A DNA stretch of 37,962 nucleotides from CAZFZT01 sp964523675 (GTDB lineage: Bacteria; Planctomycetota; Phycisphaerae; Phycisphaerales; SM1A02), in contig CAZFZT010000027.1 in the NCBI GenBank assembly GCA_964523675.1, positions 1 to 37,962 of the forward strand. Direction: 5' to 3'. Positions within the stretch are counted from its first letter, which is position 1. Each line of letters opens with the position of its first letter. This document shows positions 1 through 8,447 of the stretch, piece after piece. The notes below the pieces were generated by a model. That model worked only from the letters and a program-made list of their open reading frames with translations. It did no database searches and was not told where the DNA came from. The position numbers and the translations under genes were made by a program.

Positions 1-760
1 GTCGATAGCCACCGTCGTCCATGAAAGCTGCATATTCGCTGCATGTCACGAGCCGTGTCGCGAGTTGGAACGGTTCGAGGTAGACCTTGTGTTGCGGCGA
101 TTCGTTGTCGTAGGCAAATCCGGGTGTCGAGGGGGAATGTCCGATTTCGTGGACGCCGCCGGGATGAGTGGTCCACTCGAGCGGCCGCAATGGGCTTGCG
201 GTGCCGCTGCGCCCGCCATACACCGCGCGAAGGACGTTTTCGGCCAGAACGCTTTTGATGTCGGTCAGGATGAGTTCCTGATGCTGCTGCTCGTGGTGGA
301 GTCCGAGCTCGATCAAGGGAAGATTCTGCTCGGTGAATGCATTGCGATCGAGGAGCGCCATCATGTGCTGGTCGACGTGCCTGCGATAGGCGAACACATC
401 CTGCACGGTTGGCCGAGAGAGCAAGCCGCGCTTCGGCCGAGCATGTTGTGGCCCGACCGCGTTGTAATACGAATTGAAGAGGTTCGTGAACTGCGGATCG
501 AAGGGGCAGTAATCAGCCGAGTGCTGCGCGAGCAGGAACGTTTCGAAGAACCATGTCGTATGGGCGAGATGCCATTTCGTCGGGCTGACATCCGCTGTGG
601 TCTGGACGACAAAGTCTTCGACGGCCAACGGCTTGCAGAGATGTTCCGTCGTTGCCCGAACGGCCTGAAAACGCTCAGCGATCGATTGCGCTGATAGCTT
701 CTCCGCCAGGCAGGGCGAATCGCATGGATCGGGATCGGTATGATTGACGCGTGCGCACAT
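1..760 (-). CDS. egtB: Ergothioneine synthase EgtB, 3' end outside window
   Basis: Ergothioneine synthase EgtB is a non-haem iron enzyme that joins cysteine or gamma-glutamylcysteine to hercynine with O2, making the sulfoxide precursor of ergothioneine. I translated the minus strand: 253 codons from ATG 760 run open to the window edge. A DinB_2-like domain comes first, with WHLAHTTW at residues 63-70 and LGLHHEQQHQEL at 152-163; these give the three-His iron site (H67, H156, H160). The FGE-sulfatase-like domain starts near residue 195 (HPGGVHEIG, then AYDNESPQHKV at 216-226), and about 170 residues should follow off the edge. AGAGGAG lies 8 nt before the ATG. The next gene upstream on this strand (the protease) is separated from it by a hairpin, so egtB probably has its own promoter. 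The motifs make the call firm. Confidence 0.93.
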   Translation of the reverse strand, partial: MCARVNHTDPDPCDSPCLAEKLSAQSIAERFQAVRATTEHLCKPLAVEDFVVQTTADVSPTKWHLAHTTWFFETFLLAQHSADYCPFDPQFTNLFNSYYNAVGPQHARPKRGLLSRPTVQDVFAYRRHVDQHMMALLDRNAFTEQNLPLIELGLHHEQQHQELILTDIKSVLAENVLRAVYGGRSGTASPLRPLEWTTHPGGVHEIGHSPSTPGFAYDNESPQHKVYLEPFQLATRLVTCSEYAAFMDDGGYR

Positions 761-908
761 GAGCTGGCTCCTCTGATTGGAGTCGTTGCGGCGAACGGTT
801 CATATGCACACTAGGCCCTAAAATCGGTTGGTTCAGAAGAAATTAATAGAAAGTTCCGATCGCGAAACGAATCGTACCACGTGAGCTGCGGTTGTTTCAC
901 TGATCATG

Positions 909-946
909 CGATACGACGCGCTTCGATGAAGAAGCGCGTCGTATCG
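909..946 (-). terminator. Perfect 16-bp hairpin after the protease gene
   Basis: The arms at 909-924 and 931-946 are perfectly complementary over 16 bp and enclose a 6-nt loop. The hairpin lies 31 nt beyond the protease stop codon and before egtB on the same strand. No T-run follows on either strand, so it may act as an RNA 3'-end or stability element rather than a classical intrinsic terminator. Confidence 0.6.
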
Positions 947-976
947 TGTTTCTGAATGACTGGGGTGAAGTGAAAG

Positions 977-3868
977 TTACTCTTTGCAGGGCCCCCAAGC
1001 CGCGAGCAGATCAAGCAGGTCGGCAACGCCGATCGTGCCGTCATTGTTGAGATCCTCAACGCAGTCGCCGCATGTGCCCCACGCGCTGAGTAATGCCAGC
1101 AGGTCAGGGACGCCAACGTCGCCACTCTGGTCAAGGTCAGCGGGGCATACGGCCGGCTCGGACGGGACACAATGAATGCCTTCGATCACCACATGGTCGA
1201 TCGCTGCTTCAACGAGCGCCTGCGGGCCGAGGTCCGAAGCGACGAACCGCAGTCGCACCCGGTTGGTCGGTGGAATGATGTCAGACAGGCGGAACTCATG
1301 CCGATACCAGCCACCAGTTGTTTCGGGGCCGGCGGGACCGACCACTTCCACATTGTGCCAGGTGATGCCACCATCGCCTGAGACGTCAACCACGAACGTA
1401 TCGACGTGCGGATTCGCACCAGCATGGTTCGAGTACCACCGCTGATACGAGATGCGAGCGTCGGCGAAGTCTTCAAGATTGTAAATCGGGCTGCGCAGCG
1501 TTGTCGTTCCTTCATCAACATCATTTGCGCCGGCGCCGCCGAAACCGTGTTGACCTGTGAACCAGCAGAAGTCGCCGATGAAGCAGTCACCCGGCTGCGC
1601 TTGCTGACCGCTCGATGTCGTGCCGATGGGGTCTCCCCATTCCCAGTGGCCGTTTGCAGCGTCGTCGCCGGGAGCGTTTCCGATCCAGCCGGCGCTCGAT
1701 TGGAAGACCTCTTCAACGACCAGCTCGATCGACGTACCCGCAGGCACGGTGTACATCTCGCTCATCGTCACATCTTCATTGACATCAGAAGCGCTAAAGA
1801 AGAATTCAGGTCGGGCGTCACAAGCCGGTGCGGTGATCTGTGCGTCATATACATTCGGCGCGACTTCGACCATTGACGTTGTCGCAAAGATCTCCGAGGG
1901 GTGGAACCGGTAGTGCATCGAAGCCGCGCCGGGAACAGCCGAGGATGTCACGTCACTGACCTCGACTCGAATGACGACAGTTTCACCGGGCGGAAGAATA
2001 TCCGGCAGACCTTCAGGCAATGAGAAGTAAAGCGCCGGGAGCGGCGGCGCCGCCATGTTGTGAGCGGCGAAGCCGGCGTTGATCTGCTCGTAATGCGGCG
2101 TGCCGTTGAGCAGCAGGTCGTCATCGTCATCAAGCGTGAGGAAGTCGATGGTGATGCTGGGGTCGATGCTTGTTCCGGTGTGAAGCAAGATGCTGTTGAC
2201 CGTCAGGTTGGAAAGGATGTCCCGATAGGTTGAGGGATGGGCCGCCTGCAACGCATTGCGCGTGCTCCAGATGCATCCGGAGATGAGCCGACCGCAGGAG
2301 TGGCTGGAGCCGGAGCAGGGGTATTGCAGCATATTGTCCGCACTGCGCAGCGCTGAAAAACAGTTGCCTCCGAAGCCGATTCCGAGGAAAGGACTGTCAG
2401 TGATGAGTACCGCGATGGAGTCCGACATACCCTCGCCATACGCGCCTTGGCCGCTGCCACCCGACGCGACGAGATGATGACCATATTCGTGATACACGAC
2501 TGTTGAAAACGCCGTATTGGCGCATCCGCCGGCAGCGCGGAAGAAATTGATGGACTGATAGTCATAGAACGCGTTGCAGTCATCATCAATGTTGACGTTG
2601 ACTGGAAACTGCGTTTCACCACCAATGACCGGATACTCGGGGTTCACACCGAGCGTGAAGTCCCGAACGACGTTGGCATGCAGATATGCGTCAATCTCAG
2701 CGAGGTAATACTCTTCACCGTCACCTCCCGGGAAGGGCGCTGAATCATGCAGCAGGTTGAGGCCCAGTTGCGGCAGTACATCCACCTGTTCCGTCAACAC
2801 CGTATTTGGCCCGGCTTGGTTGAAGACCCGGAAGTACTGGCCGCGCAGACCCGACGCCAGTTGAATCGGCGGTAGCGTTTGCGGCAGAATCTGAAAATCG
2901 CCACTCACATCCGCGTACGCAACGACCTGACCGGGGCCGCTGCCGATCGACAGCCGCGCATATGGCATCGAAAAGAGTGCCGGATCGCTGCACATGGCAG
3001 CGGCGTTCCCCTCAGTCGCCATCAGACTGACGCTTCCGCTGATCGTTGAACCGGAGTTCAGGACAAGCGATTCCCTGTGGAGGATATTGCCATCAAGAGC
3101 ATCAACGAGATACAGCCATTTCTCATAGGCATCGCCATCCGCAATCGTGCCGACCTGTGCGATCTGTTTCACTGCCAGCCGCGGCTCGACGTTCATCTCA
3201 TCGAGGCCTGCCCAGACAACGGACTCGGATTCGCCAACCCACACAGGCGCAACGCCCAAGTCAGCACTGATGATCTGCCGAGCACGCCCAGCGCCTGCAT
3301 CTGCGGCCACTCGCTGCTGCGCATCAACCCGGAAGCCGCCAAGGTTACGGAGATCGCTTGAAATGAGCACAAGCGGATTCCCCGGCTCATTGCGTGTCAA
3401 AAAGACCGCTCGCGCATTGAATACCGGCACGCCATCGATCTCTTGCTGGAAGTATGTCCCCGTGAATCGGTAGCGCTCTTCATCCGGCAGATACAGAATG
3501 GGCTGCACATGCCGATCGGGGTTACCATGAAACGGTCCTCGGGCAACGAGATCACCTGCAGATATCCCAAACATTTCGCTGTGCACATCGATGAAGCGCG
3601 CAACGCTTGCGTCAGCGGTTTCGCCATGCGAGAAGGACCGGCCGTACACGCGGCGAATTCGGCCGGCATTCTCGTAAAGAGCCACACCCGGAAACCGAGC
3701 GAGGAAACGATCCGTTGCGAGCGCTGAGCCATCGATTGGCGCCGGCGCGGCTCCATCGTCGATCACGGGTTCAAGGCCATCGGAATCGGCCGTGCCTGAA
3801 CCCAGGGTGACGGAGAGGGATCCCAGCAACATTACCAATGACATGCCCCCCAAGAGCATTCGCATCAT
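977..3868 (-). CDS. Secreted M36-like (fungalysin) metalloprotease with dockerin-like C-terminal tag
   Basis: Predicted secreted zinc endopeptidase of 963 residues. It has an N-terminal signal peptide (MMRMLLGGMSLVMLLG), then an FTP-type propeptide up to about residue 240 that includes FTGTYFQQEIDGVPVF. The catalytic centre is HEYGHH at 460-465, followed by GEGMSDS, which supplies the third zinc ligand and matches the family M36 pattern HExxH...GEGWSD. After it come an Ig-like stretch and a jelly-roll-like segment (RSPIYNLEDF, YQRWYSNHAG). The last 55 residues hold two Ca-binding DxxxDGxxGVxDLLxLL repeats, each ending AWG-x-C, as in dockerin-like tags of Phycisphaerae secreted proteins. I chose ATG 3868 because AAGGA lies 9 nt before it and it starts the signal peptide; an in-frame ATG at 3904 lacks both. 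The substrate is unknown; the tag suggests surface anchoring or sorting. Confidence 0.85.
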   Translation of the reverse strand: MMRMLLGGMSLVMLLGSLSVTLGSGTADSDGLEPVIDDGAAPAPIDGSALATDRFLARFPGVALYENAGRIRRVYGRSFSHGETADASVARFIDVHSEMFGISAGDLVARGPFHGNPDRHVQPILYLPDEERYRFTGTYFQQEIDGVPVFNARAVFLTRNEPGNPLVLISSDLRNLGGFRVDAQQRVAADAGAGRARQIISADLGVAPVWVGESESVVWAGLDEMNVEPRLAVKQIAQVGTIADGDAYEKWLYLVDALDGNILHRESLVLNSGSTISGSVSLMATEGNAAAMCSDPALFSMPYARLSIGSGPGQVVAYADVSGDFQILPQTLPPIQLASGLRGQYFRVFNQAGPNTVLTEQVDVLPQLGLNLLHDSAPFPGGDGEEYYLAEIDAYLHANVVRDFTLGVNPEYPVIGGETQFPVNVNIDDDCNAFYDYQSINFFRAAGGCANTAFSTVVYHEYGHHLVASGGSGQGAYGEGMSDSIAVLITDSPFLGIGFGGNCFSALRSADNMLQYPCSGSSHSCGRLISGCIWSTRNALQAAHPSTYRDILSNLTVNSILLHTGTSIDPSITIDFLTLDDDDDLLLNGTPHYEQINAGFAAHNMAAPPLPALYFSLPEGLPDILPPGETVVIRVEVSDVTSSAVPGAASMHYRFHPSEIFATTSMVEVAPNVYDAQITAPACDARPEFFFSASDVNEDVTMSEMYTVPAGTSIELVVEEVFQSSAGWIGNAPGDDAANGHWEWGDPIGTTSSGQQAQPGDCFIGDFCWFTGQHGFGGAGANDVDEGTTTLRSPIYNLEDFADARISYQRWYSNHAGANPHVDTFVVDVSGDGGITWHNVEVVGPAGPETTGGWYRHEFRLSDIIPPTNRVRLRFVASDLGPQALVEAAIDHVVIEGIHCVPSEPAVCPADLDQSGDVGVPDLLALLSAWGTCGDCVEDLNNDGTIGVADLLDLLAAWGPCKE

Positions 3869-4025
3869 CTTTCGAGTTCCTTCGCCAGTGAGTGGGTGAG
3901 TCAATGTGGGTGTGGAGATCAGTCTGATTCCCCAGTGCGGTACAGACTACCGCGCGGCTGGTGTATTGCAATGGATGATCCCCAAAATCCACCCAACTTC
4001 TCATATCCGGAGTGCTCGATCCGGG

Positions 4026-5192
4026 TCACGTGGCCGTGAGGGTGATGTTTCGAGCAGCAAGCCCATCAAGCACATGTTTCACAAGTTCGTGTTGAGAGCC
4101 CAGCAATTCAGGCACAATGACTCCAGGGCCCTGACTCAAACGACCTTCAGCAAGAAGCCGGGCAATGATTGTGCATGGGTACGCGGTCGTGCGAGCCATG
4201 CTTGTGAAACCCGTTTCGCGATCGCGTCTGTCGTATAGATCCCATTGATGCCGCTGCGGCCGGCCCTTCTTCAATCCGGTCACGATCACGCGCATCACCG
4301 TCAAGTCATCTTCGCCGTCGTCATACATCCACTGCGGGAAGAGTACGGCGCTGGTCAGATCAAGCGGGCGCACACGCTCCACTCGTGCCGGGACCGTTGA
4401 GCAAACCGGCACTTCGATGGGCGTTTTGCTGAACAGCCCCGCATGCCGAAAGGCGCGCATCAGTTCGATGTGCCCCGGCCAGCGCAGCGTCTTTTCCTTC
4501 ATGTTCGGCGCGTTCATCGTGAACATGATGCTGCGCAGGCCGTCCGTGTTGAACGCCTCCAGCGTTCCGACACCAGGAAACTCGATCAACTCTGCTTCGG
4601 AAAGCGCTTCGCGAGTGACGATGGCTCCGTTTTCAACAAGTCGTGCCGGCCGCGTGTATTCCTCGATGACATCCGCCGGAGAGAAGGCGGCCTTGTAATA
4701 GAACGGCGGCTTTGGATCGCGCGGCACCCCCCCGACATAGATCTCGATCGCCTGGCACTCATCGAGCAGCGATGCGCCGTAACCCGACAATAGATTGCTC
4801 ATTCCAGGGGCAACGCCGCAATCCACCACCGCGGTCGCGCCATGAGTCTTCGCCAGGGCGTCAAGTTCAAGCGCGTTCTCCGGCATGAAGGAGATATCGC
4901 AATAGGGCTTGCCTGCTTCCAGAACCGCTCGGAGAGTCTGGAAGCCGATCGTGCTTGCTAATGCCCCGAGAACGATGTCATGGGTTGCGACTGTTCGCTT
5001 GACCGCTTCAACATCCGACAGGTCGACCTGCTCCGTCGCCACCGCGCGACCGCATTGCTTGACCGCGCGGTCCAGCGCATGAGGTGAACGATCCGCGATG
5101 GTGACATCGAATTCACCGCCGGACGAGAGGTCGGCTGCCATCACCGAGCCGACCATACCAGCGCCAAGAATGACCGCACGTCGTTGAGCCAT
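4026..5192 (-). CDS. Saccharopine dehydrogenase family oxidoreductase
   Basis: NAD(P)-dependent oxidoreductase of about 388 residues in the saccharopine dehydrogenase / Lys9-like family (COG1748 type). The N-terminus has a Rossmann dinucleotide-binding loop (ILGAGMVGSVMA), and the middle has the family-typical DCGVAPGMSNLLSGYG, where an acidic residue and glycines line the substrate cleft. The actual substrate cannot be read: members act in lysine, carboxynorspermidine or related metabolism, and no pathway partner lies beside it. The start at 5192 was chosen over an in-frame ATG at 5228 because the latter lies inside the divergent gene. It has no Shine-Dalgarno site, but TACGCT sits 6 nt upstream, predicting a leaderless mRNA. 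Confidence 0.82.
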   Translation of the reverse strand: MAQRRAVILGAGMVGSVMAADLSSGGEFDVTIADRSPHALDRAVKQCGRAVATEQVDLSDVEAVKRTVATHDIVLGALASTIGFQTLRAVLEAGKPYCDISFMPENALELDALAKTHGATAVVDCGVAPGMSNLLSGYGASLLDECQAIEIYVGGVPRDPKPPFYYKAAFSPADVIEEYTRPARLVENGAIVTREALSEAELIEFPGVGTLEAFNTDGLRSIMFTMNAPNMKEKTLRWPGHIELMRAFRHAGLFSKTPIEVPVCSTVPARVERVRPLDLTSAVLFPQWMYDDGEDDLTVMRVIVTGLKKGRPQRHQWDLYDRRDRETGFTSMARTTAYPCTIIARLLAEGRLSQGPGVIVPELLGSQHELVKHVLDGLAARNITLTAT

Positions 5193-5198
5193 ACGGGT

Positions 5199-5208
5199 AG
5201 CGTACACT
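5199..5208. promoter_or_regulatory. Overlapping divergent -10 boxes, both leaderless
   Basis: On the minus strand TACGCT (5204-5199) lies 6 nt before ATG 5192. On the plus strand TACACT (5203-5208) lies 6 nt before ATG 5215. The boxes share two base pairs, so the two promoters cannot be open together. I see no good -35 on either side. This is inferred from sequence only. Confidence 0.5.
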
Positions 5209-5214
5209 TGGATG

Positions 5215-5646
5215 ATGCCCGCGGTCATCTACGATGGGGACTGTGCGTTTTGTCGCCAAGCTGTCGATCGCCTGCGCCGCCGTGATAAGGCGGGCATCTT
5301 TGAGTTTCTCCCGTGGCAAACCCAGGATCTTGCCGAGCGGTTTCCACAACTCAAGGGCGCTGACATTGATGATGGGATGCGTCTCATTGAGCCGAATGGA
5401 CAGGTCTACGCCGGTGCGGACGCTGTGCATCGAATCGCGCGCGAACTGCCGCGGTGGAGGCGTTTTGCATGGGTGTACCGCCTGCCTGGCGCCAGGTGGG
5501 GCGCGAGGCGAATCTACGCATGGATCGCAGCCCGCAGGCACCGCTTGGGAAAGACATGCAAACACGGTGCGTGCGAGACAGGCAACCATCATGTGGCGGA
5601 TCATCGTGAACGAGCGGCTCCTGGCCGTCAATCACGGTCGGGATGA
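5215..5646 (+). CDS. DCC-family (DUF393) thiol-disulfide oxidoreductase-like protein
   Basis: Small protein of 143 residues of the DCC/DUF393 family, which has a thioredoxin-like fold. The defining DGDCAFC motif is at residues 7-13 (DxxCxxC), followed by the usual FLPWQ and a glycine-rich stretch around VYAGADAV. Family members are predicted to handle disulfides, but their substrates are unknown. ATG 5215 is preferred over ATG 5212 because it stands 6 nt after a -10-like TACACT and starts the protein right at the conserved strand. The gene diverges from the saccharopine-dehydrogenase-like gene and its 3' end overlaps the convergent tmk by 19 bp. The last 30 residues are basic and not family-like, so the end may have drifted. 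Confidence 0.8.
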   Translation: MPAVIYDGDCAFCRQAVDRLRRRDKAGIFEFLPWQTQDLAERFPQLKGADIDDGMRLIEPNGQVYAGADAVHRIARELPRWRRFAWVYRLPGARWGARRIYAWIAARRHRLGKTCKHGACETGNHHVADHRERAAPGRQSRSG

Positions 5647-6299
5647 GACGGCGTGCCGAGACGGCTTTCGATGCCAAGTTTCAGTGCATCGAAAACAGCG
5701 TCAGCCGGCTGAGTCGCATCGACCACGAGATACTCGCCGAAGGGAGCATGTTCCGCCTGTTCGAGAAATCCTGCCCTCACGCGCCTGTGGAACTCCGCAC
5801 CCTTGATTTCCATTCGATCGAGCAACGGATTGAGCCGCGTCGCAGCGGTCTGCTCGTCCACGTCGAAGATCACGGTGAGGTCCGGCCAACGGTCACCTAC
5901 CGCAACCCGGCCGACTTCGAGAATCTCGTCCTTATCCATGCCGCCAGCCGTGCCCTGATACGCAAGCGTTGAGCTGATGAACCGATCAGCGATGACGAGT
6001 TCACCCCTCGCAAGCGCCGGCTTGATCCTCTCCTCAATGAGTTGAGCGCGGCTGGCCATGTAGAGCATCATTTCGCAGCGGACGGACATCTCTGTGTTAG
6101 CGAGGTCGAGCAGGATGTCACGAATCTGCTCGCCGATGCTCGTTCCACCCGGCTCACGCACTTCGCAGACCACGAGCCCCGCAGCTCGCGCGTAGGCCGC
6201 AAACCTGCGAAATTGTGTGGATTTCCCTGAGCCATCCGGTCCATCGAAGACGATGAACCGGCCGCGCAGGGCGTGTATGTGAGGTGCCGACAATGCCAT
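5628..6299 (-). CDS. tmk: Thymidylate kinase
   Basis: Thymidylate kinase (dTMP + ATP to dTDP + ADP) in the cytosol, needed for dTTP synthesis; 223 residues, within the usual range. The P-loop is GPDGSGKST near residues 20-28, followed by the family EPGGT (here REPGGTSIGE) and the DRF(I/Y)SST motif (ADRFISSTLAYQG), then VIFDVD for the nucleotide-binding Asp. A GTG at 6311 is in frame but sits inside TATAGT (6315-6310), a likely -10 box, so it could not be transcribed from that promoter; ATG 6299, 10 nt after the box, is the better start. The 3' end overlaps the convergent DCC gene. Confidence 0.93.
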   Translation of the reverse strand: MALSAPHIHALRGRFIVFDGPDGSGKSTQFRRFAAYARAAGLVVCEVREPGGTSIGEQIRDILLDLANTEMSVRCEMMLYMASRAQLIEERIKPALARGELVIADRFISSTLAYQGTAGGMDKDEILEVGRVAVGDRWPDLTVIFDVDEQTAATRLNPLLDRMEIKGAEFHRRVRAGFLEQAEHAPFGEYLVVDATQPADAVFDALKLGIESRLGTPSHPDRD

Positions 6300-6394
6300 C
6301 GAACGAGGCACTATACAGGGAGGCGGTGTGGCGGTTCAAAGAGCAGCTTCCAGGTCGCTTGATTGCGCCGCTGTACCCGGAAGAAGCTGCGACT

Positions 6395-7018
6395 TCAAAA
6401 CCCGAAGCTCACGCCGACATACCCCATGAAGCTGTCTCGGCCGGGGTTGCTGCTGTAGAGACTTGCGTTTGAGATGTGATGCCATCGCACGCCAGTCATG
6501 AGGCGCGTGTCGCCGCCGAGATCAAAGCTCGCACCGATTCCGGCCTGCGGCGTGAAGTTGAACTGCGAACCATGGGTCGGCACATCCTCGGTGGCGAGAA
6601 AGATTCCCGCGCCCGCTTCACCGTAGAGCGACCATGTTTCCTGCGGCAGGAAATGCCAGCGAATGAGCAGGTTGAAGTTGCCAGCGAACGCATCATCGCC
6701 GCGTTGACTGACGTGTAACCCGTTCAGCTCCGCATCAAAGCTGAGATTGTCGATTACGAAGTAGCTGATGCCAATGCCGGCGAGAAGAAACGTGTTGTCG
6801 CTCGTCTTGATGTCCATCGCACCGGCGCCGTGAATCTGCCAACGCCAGGTTCCCTTGCTGCCAAAGTCGGAAGGCAGAGTGAACGTGGCGAGGTCGACTA
6901 CCGGCTCATCGAATCGCAGTTGCCGCGCATCTGTCCGCACGATTTCGCAACTGATCTCCTCAGCGCTGGCCGCCACAACCACTTTCAGAACATGCGCAAC
7001 AAGCAATGAAGTCCACAT
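6395..7018 (-). CDS. Acyloxyacyl hydrolase / PagL-like lipid A deacylase
   Basis: Predicted outer-membrane beta-barrel lipase of 207 residues that removes a 3-O-acyl chain from lipid A (PagL family, PF09411 type). The C-terminal signature RWHHISNASLYSSNPGRDSF carries the catalytic His-x-Ser-Asn group, and the protein ends in an aromatic VSFGF as outer-membrane barrels do. The N-terminal MWTSLLVAHVLKVVVAASA is a signal peptide. ATG 7018 was chosen because GGAGGT stands 9 nt upstream and the signal peptide begins there; 33 further in-frame upstream codons have neither. Its presence implies lipid A in the outer membrane. It diverges from the PfkB-like gene. Confidence 0.82.
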   Translation of the reverse strand: MWTSLLVAHVLKVVVAASAEEISCEIVRTDARQLRFDEPVVDLATFTLPSDFGSKGTWRWQIHGAGAMDIKTSDNTFLLAGIGISYFVIDNLSFDAELNGLHVSQRGDDAFAGNFNLLIRWHFLPQETWSLYGEAGAGIFLATEDVPTHGSQFNFTPQAGIGASFDLGGDTRLMTGVRWHHISNASLYSSNPGRDSFMGYVGVSFGF

Positions 7019-7210
7019 CTTGAACGAACCTCCGCCATTCATTGGTTGGTGTCGTGGGAAAGGAGGGGGCAGCGTAACACCGCGCCCAAGAACGAGCAAG
7101 TCAGGCGGCAGTGGCATTGTCCGCCATCGGCCAAGTCGCCGCCGAACTTTCGCCTCCGCGCCAAAAGTGGGGGCTTTTTATCGCCGCAATCGCTAAAGTA
7201 TCGGCCGATC

Positions 7211-8047
7211 ATGGCACGGAAGCGAACAATCGTCGGCATCGGTGAAGCCCTGCTTGCGGAGTTGCCGGGCAATTCGTCAGCCATACCCGCAGGGTTGGCG
7301 GTTGAAGTTGCGCACGCGGTCGCGCAGCTCAACCACCGAGGCATGCCTATCTCGCGTGTGGGTCAGGACGCCTACGCCACTGAACTTCTGAGTCAACTCG
7401 CAGCAGTTGAGAACATCGATCTGACCCACATGCAGAGTGATCCTGACTTGCCAACCGGCCGCCTCGTGGTGCGCGCGATCGCGGGTAAACGAACCACGAT
7501 GCTCGATCAGCGCGCTGCCTTTGACAATCTTCAGTGGGACTTTGATCTGATGGATGTGGCGAAAGATACGGAAGCGGCCATCTTCGGCATGGTTGCCCAG
7601 CGCGGCGGACAAAGCAGATCTGTCATCACTCGCTTTCTCTCAGAAGCCACGGGCTCCATCATTGTCGTTGATCTGACGAATCGTCTGGAAACATCATTCG
7701 ATCGAGCCACCGCCTTCAAGTCGCTTGAAGTCTCGCATCTGGCCGTAGTCGATGCGGCGGTGGTGTCGCTCTTGAGATTAAGCGCCGGCGACGGTGCCCC
7801 TCAGGAGATTGCGCAGCGTCTGCTTCGCGATTATGAGTTGTCCGGGGTGATTTGGCACGATGCCAATGAGCCGCTGAAGTTGATCGGGCACTCCGAGGCG
7901 GCCCGAACAAGCAGAAACGTCTCGCTTGAAGACCGACACCTTGTGATCGCTGCGCTCCTCATCGCCATGCTCGATGGTGAATCGACATCGCAAGCTATCG
8001 ACGCAGCGACCGCTGCATTGGTGCGGAAGAGCACAGGTTCGTCGTGA
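7211..8047 (+). CDS. PfkB-fold carbohydrate kinase homologue, catalytic motif lost
   Basis: 278-residue protein with the ribokinase/PfkB fold. The N-terminus VGIGEALLAELPGN is the family start, and NHRGMPISRVGQDAYATELL matches the usual G-x-SRVGxDxxG region followed by a lid segment. The C-terminal signature 2, normally DTTGAGDxFxAG with the catalytic Asp, reads SLEDRHLVIAALLIAML, so the anion-hole glycines and the base are replaced. It is therefore probably a pseudokinase or a sugar sensor. Start ATG 7211 lies 11 nt after TAAAGT (7194-7199) and has no Shine-Dalgarno site. The open frame further upstream lacks homology and runs through the promoter. The gene is followed by a double hairpin. 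Confidence 0.8.
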   Translation: MARKRTIVGIGEALLAELPGNSSAIPAGLAVEVAHAVAQLNHRGMPISRVGQDAYATELLSQLAAVENIDLTHMQSDPDLPTGRLVVRAIAGKRTTMLDQRAAFDNLQWDFDLMDVAKDTEAAIFGMVAQRGGQSRSVITRFLSEATGSIIVVDLTNRLETSFDRATAFKSLEVSHLAVVDAAVVSLLRLSAGDGAPQEIAQRLLRDYELSGVIWHDANEPLKLIGHSEAARTSRNVSLEDRHLVIAALLIAMLDGESTSQAIDAATAALVRKSTGSS

Positions 8048-8073
8048 AGTCGCAGCTGATGCAAAATGAAAAA

Positions 8074-8132
8074 CCGCCGCCCGGACGCTCCGACACTTCC
8101 GGACGGCGGCGCGCCACGGCCAGAAGGCCGTG
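8074..8132. terminator. Double hairpin after the PfkB-like gene, probably bidirectional
   Basis: Hairpin 1 has arms 8074-8085 and 8098-8109 (12 bp, one mismatch) and is preceded by an A-run, so on the minus strand it is followed by TTTTT and makes a good intrinsic terminator. Hairpin 2 (8115-8121 / 8126-8132, 7 bp, AGAA loop) is followed on the plus strand by a T-rich stretch and can end the PfkB-like transcript. The strong minus-strand terminator has no annotated gene in front of it. Confidence 0.65.
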
Positions 8133-8413
8133 TCAGTTTCGTTTACGAGTGCCTGATCATACCGCACTCTAGCTCGCAGGATCGGCCGCTCGGTGAATCT
8201 TCGGCCGTCCTTGTGAAGTTTTTTCTAATCGGCGGCCATCACAGGACTTACAGTTGACAGAGTGCGTTCGAATACGCGTTTGAACGGCATATGCTTGGGT
8301 AGATTTACACATCTATCAAGGCCGATATGCTGGCTCGGCAGGACTCGCTGTGACTTGGTCTTGAACTGGCCACGACGCACCCACGAATTGTGAACAAATT
8401 GTCAACTAGACCG
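8133..8413. other. Gene-free stretch before the candidate ncRNA
   Basis: No convincing coding frame is seen on either strand. On the minus strand TATGAT (8161-8156) lies about 80 nt upstream of the minus-strand terminator end at 8074, so a short sRNA could be made from here. On the plus strand there are TTGACA at 8254-8259 and a TTGT-GA-ACAA palindrome near 8390, neither with a clear matching -10. Confidence 0.4.
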
Positions 8414-8441
8414 TGGACGAGCCGCGCAGATGTGGTAGATT
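8414..8441 (+). promoter_or_regulatory. Extended -10 promoter of the candidate ncRNA
   Basis: The -10 box TAGATT (8436-8441) is preceded by TGG, giving the extended -10 pattern TGn. A TTGACA-like TGGACG (8414-8419, four of six matches) lies 16 nt upstream. The predicted transcription start is about 8448. Confidence 0.45.
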
Positions 8442-8447
8442 GAGACG

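Noticed and set aside
65..694. 209-codon plus-strand frame at the left edge
   Set aside because: It lies antisense to EgtB, whose minus-strand translation shows all family motifs; the plus-strand product has no recognisable fold.
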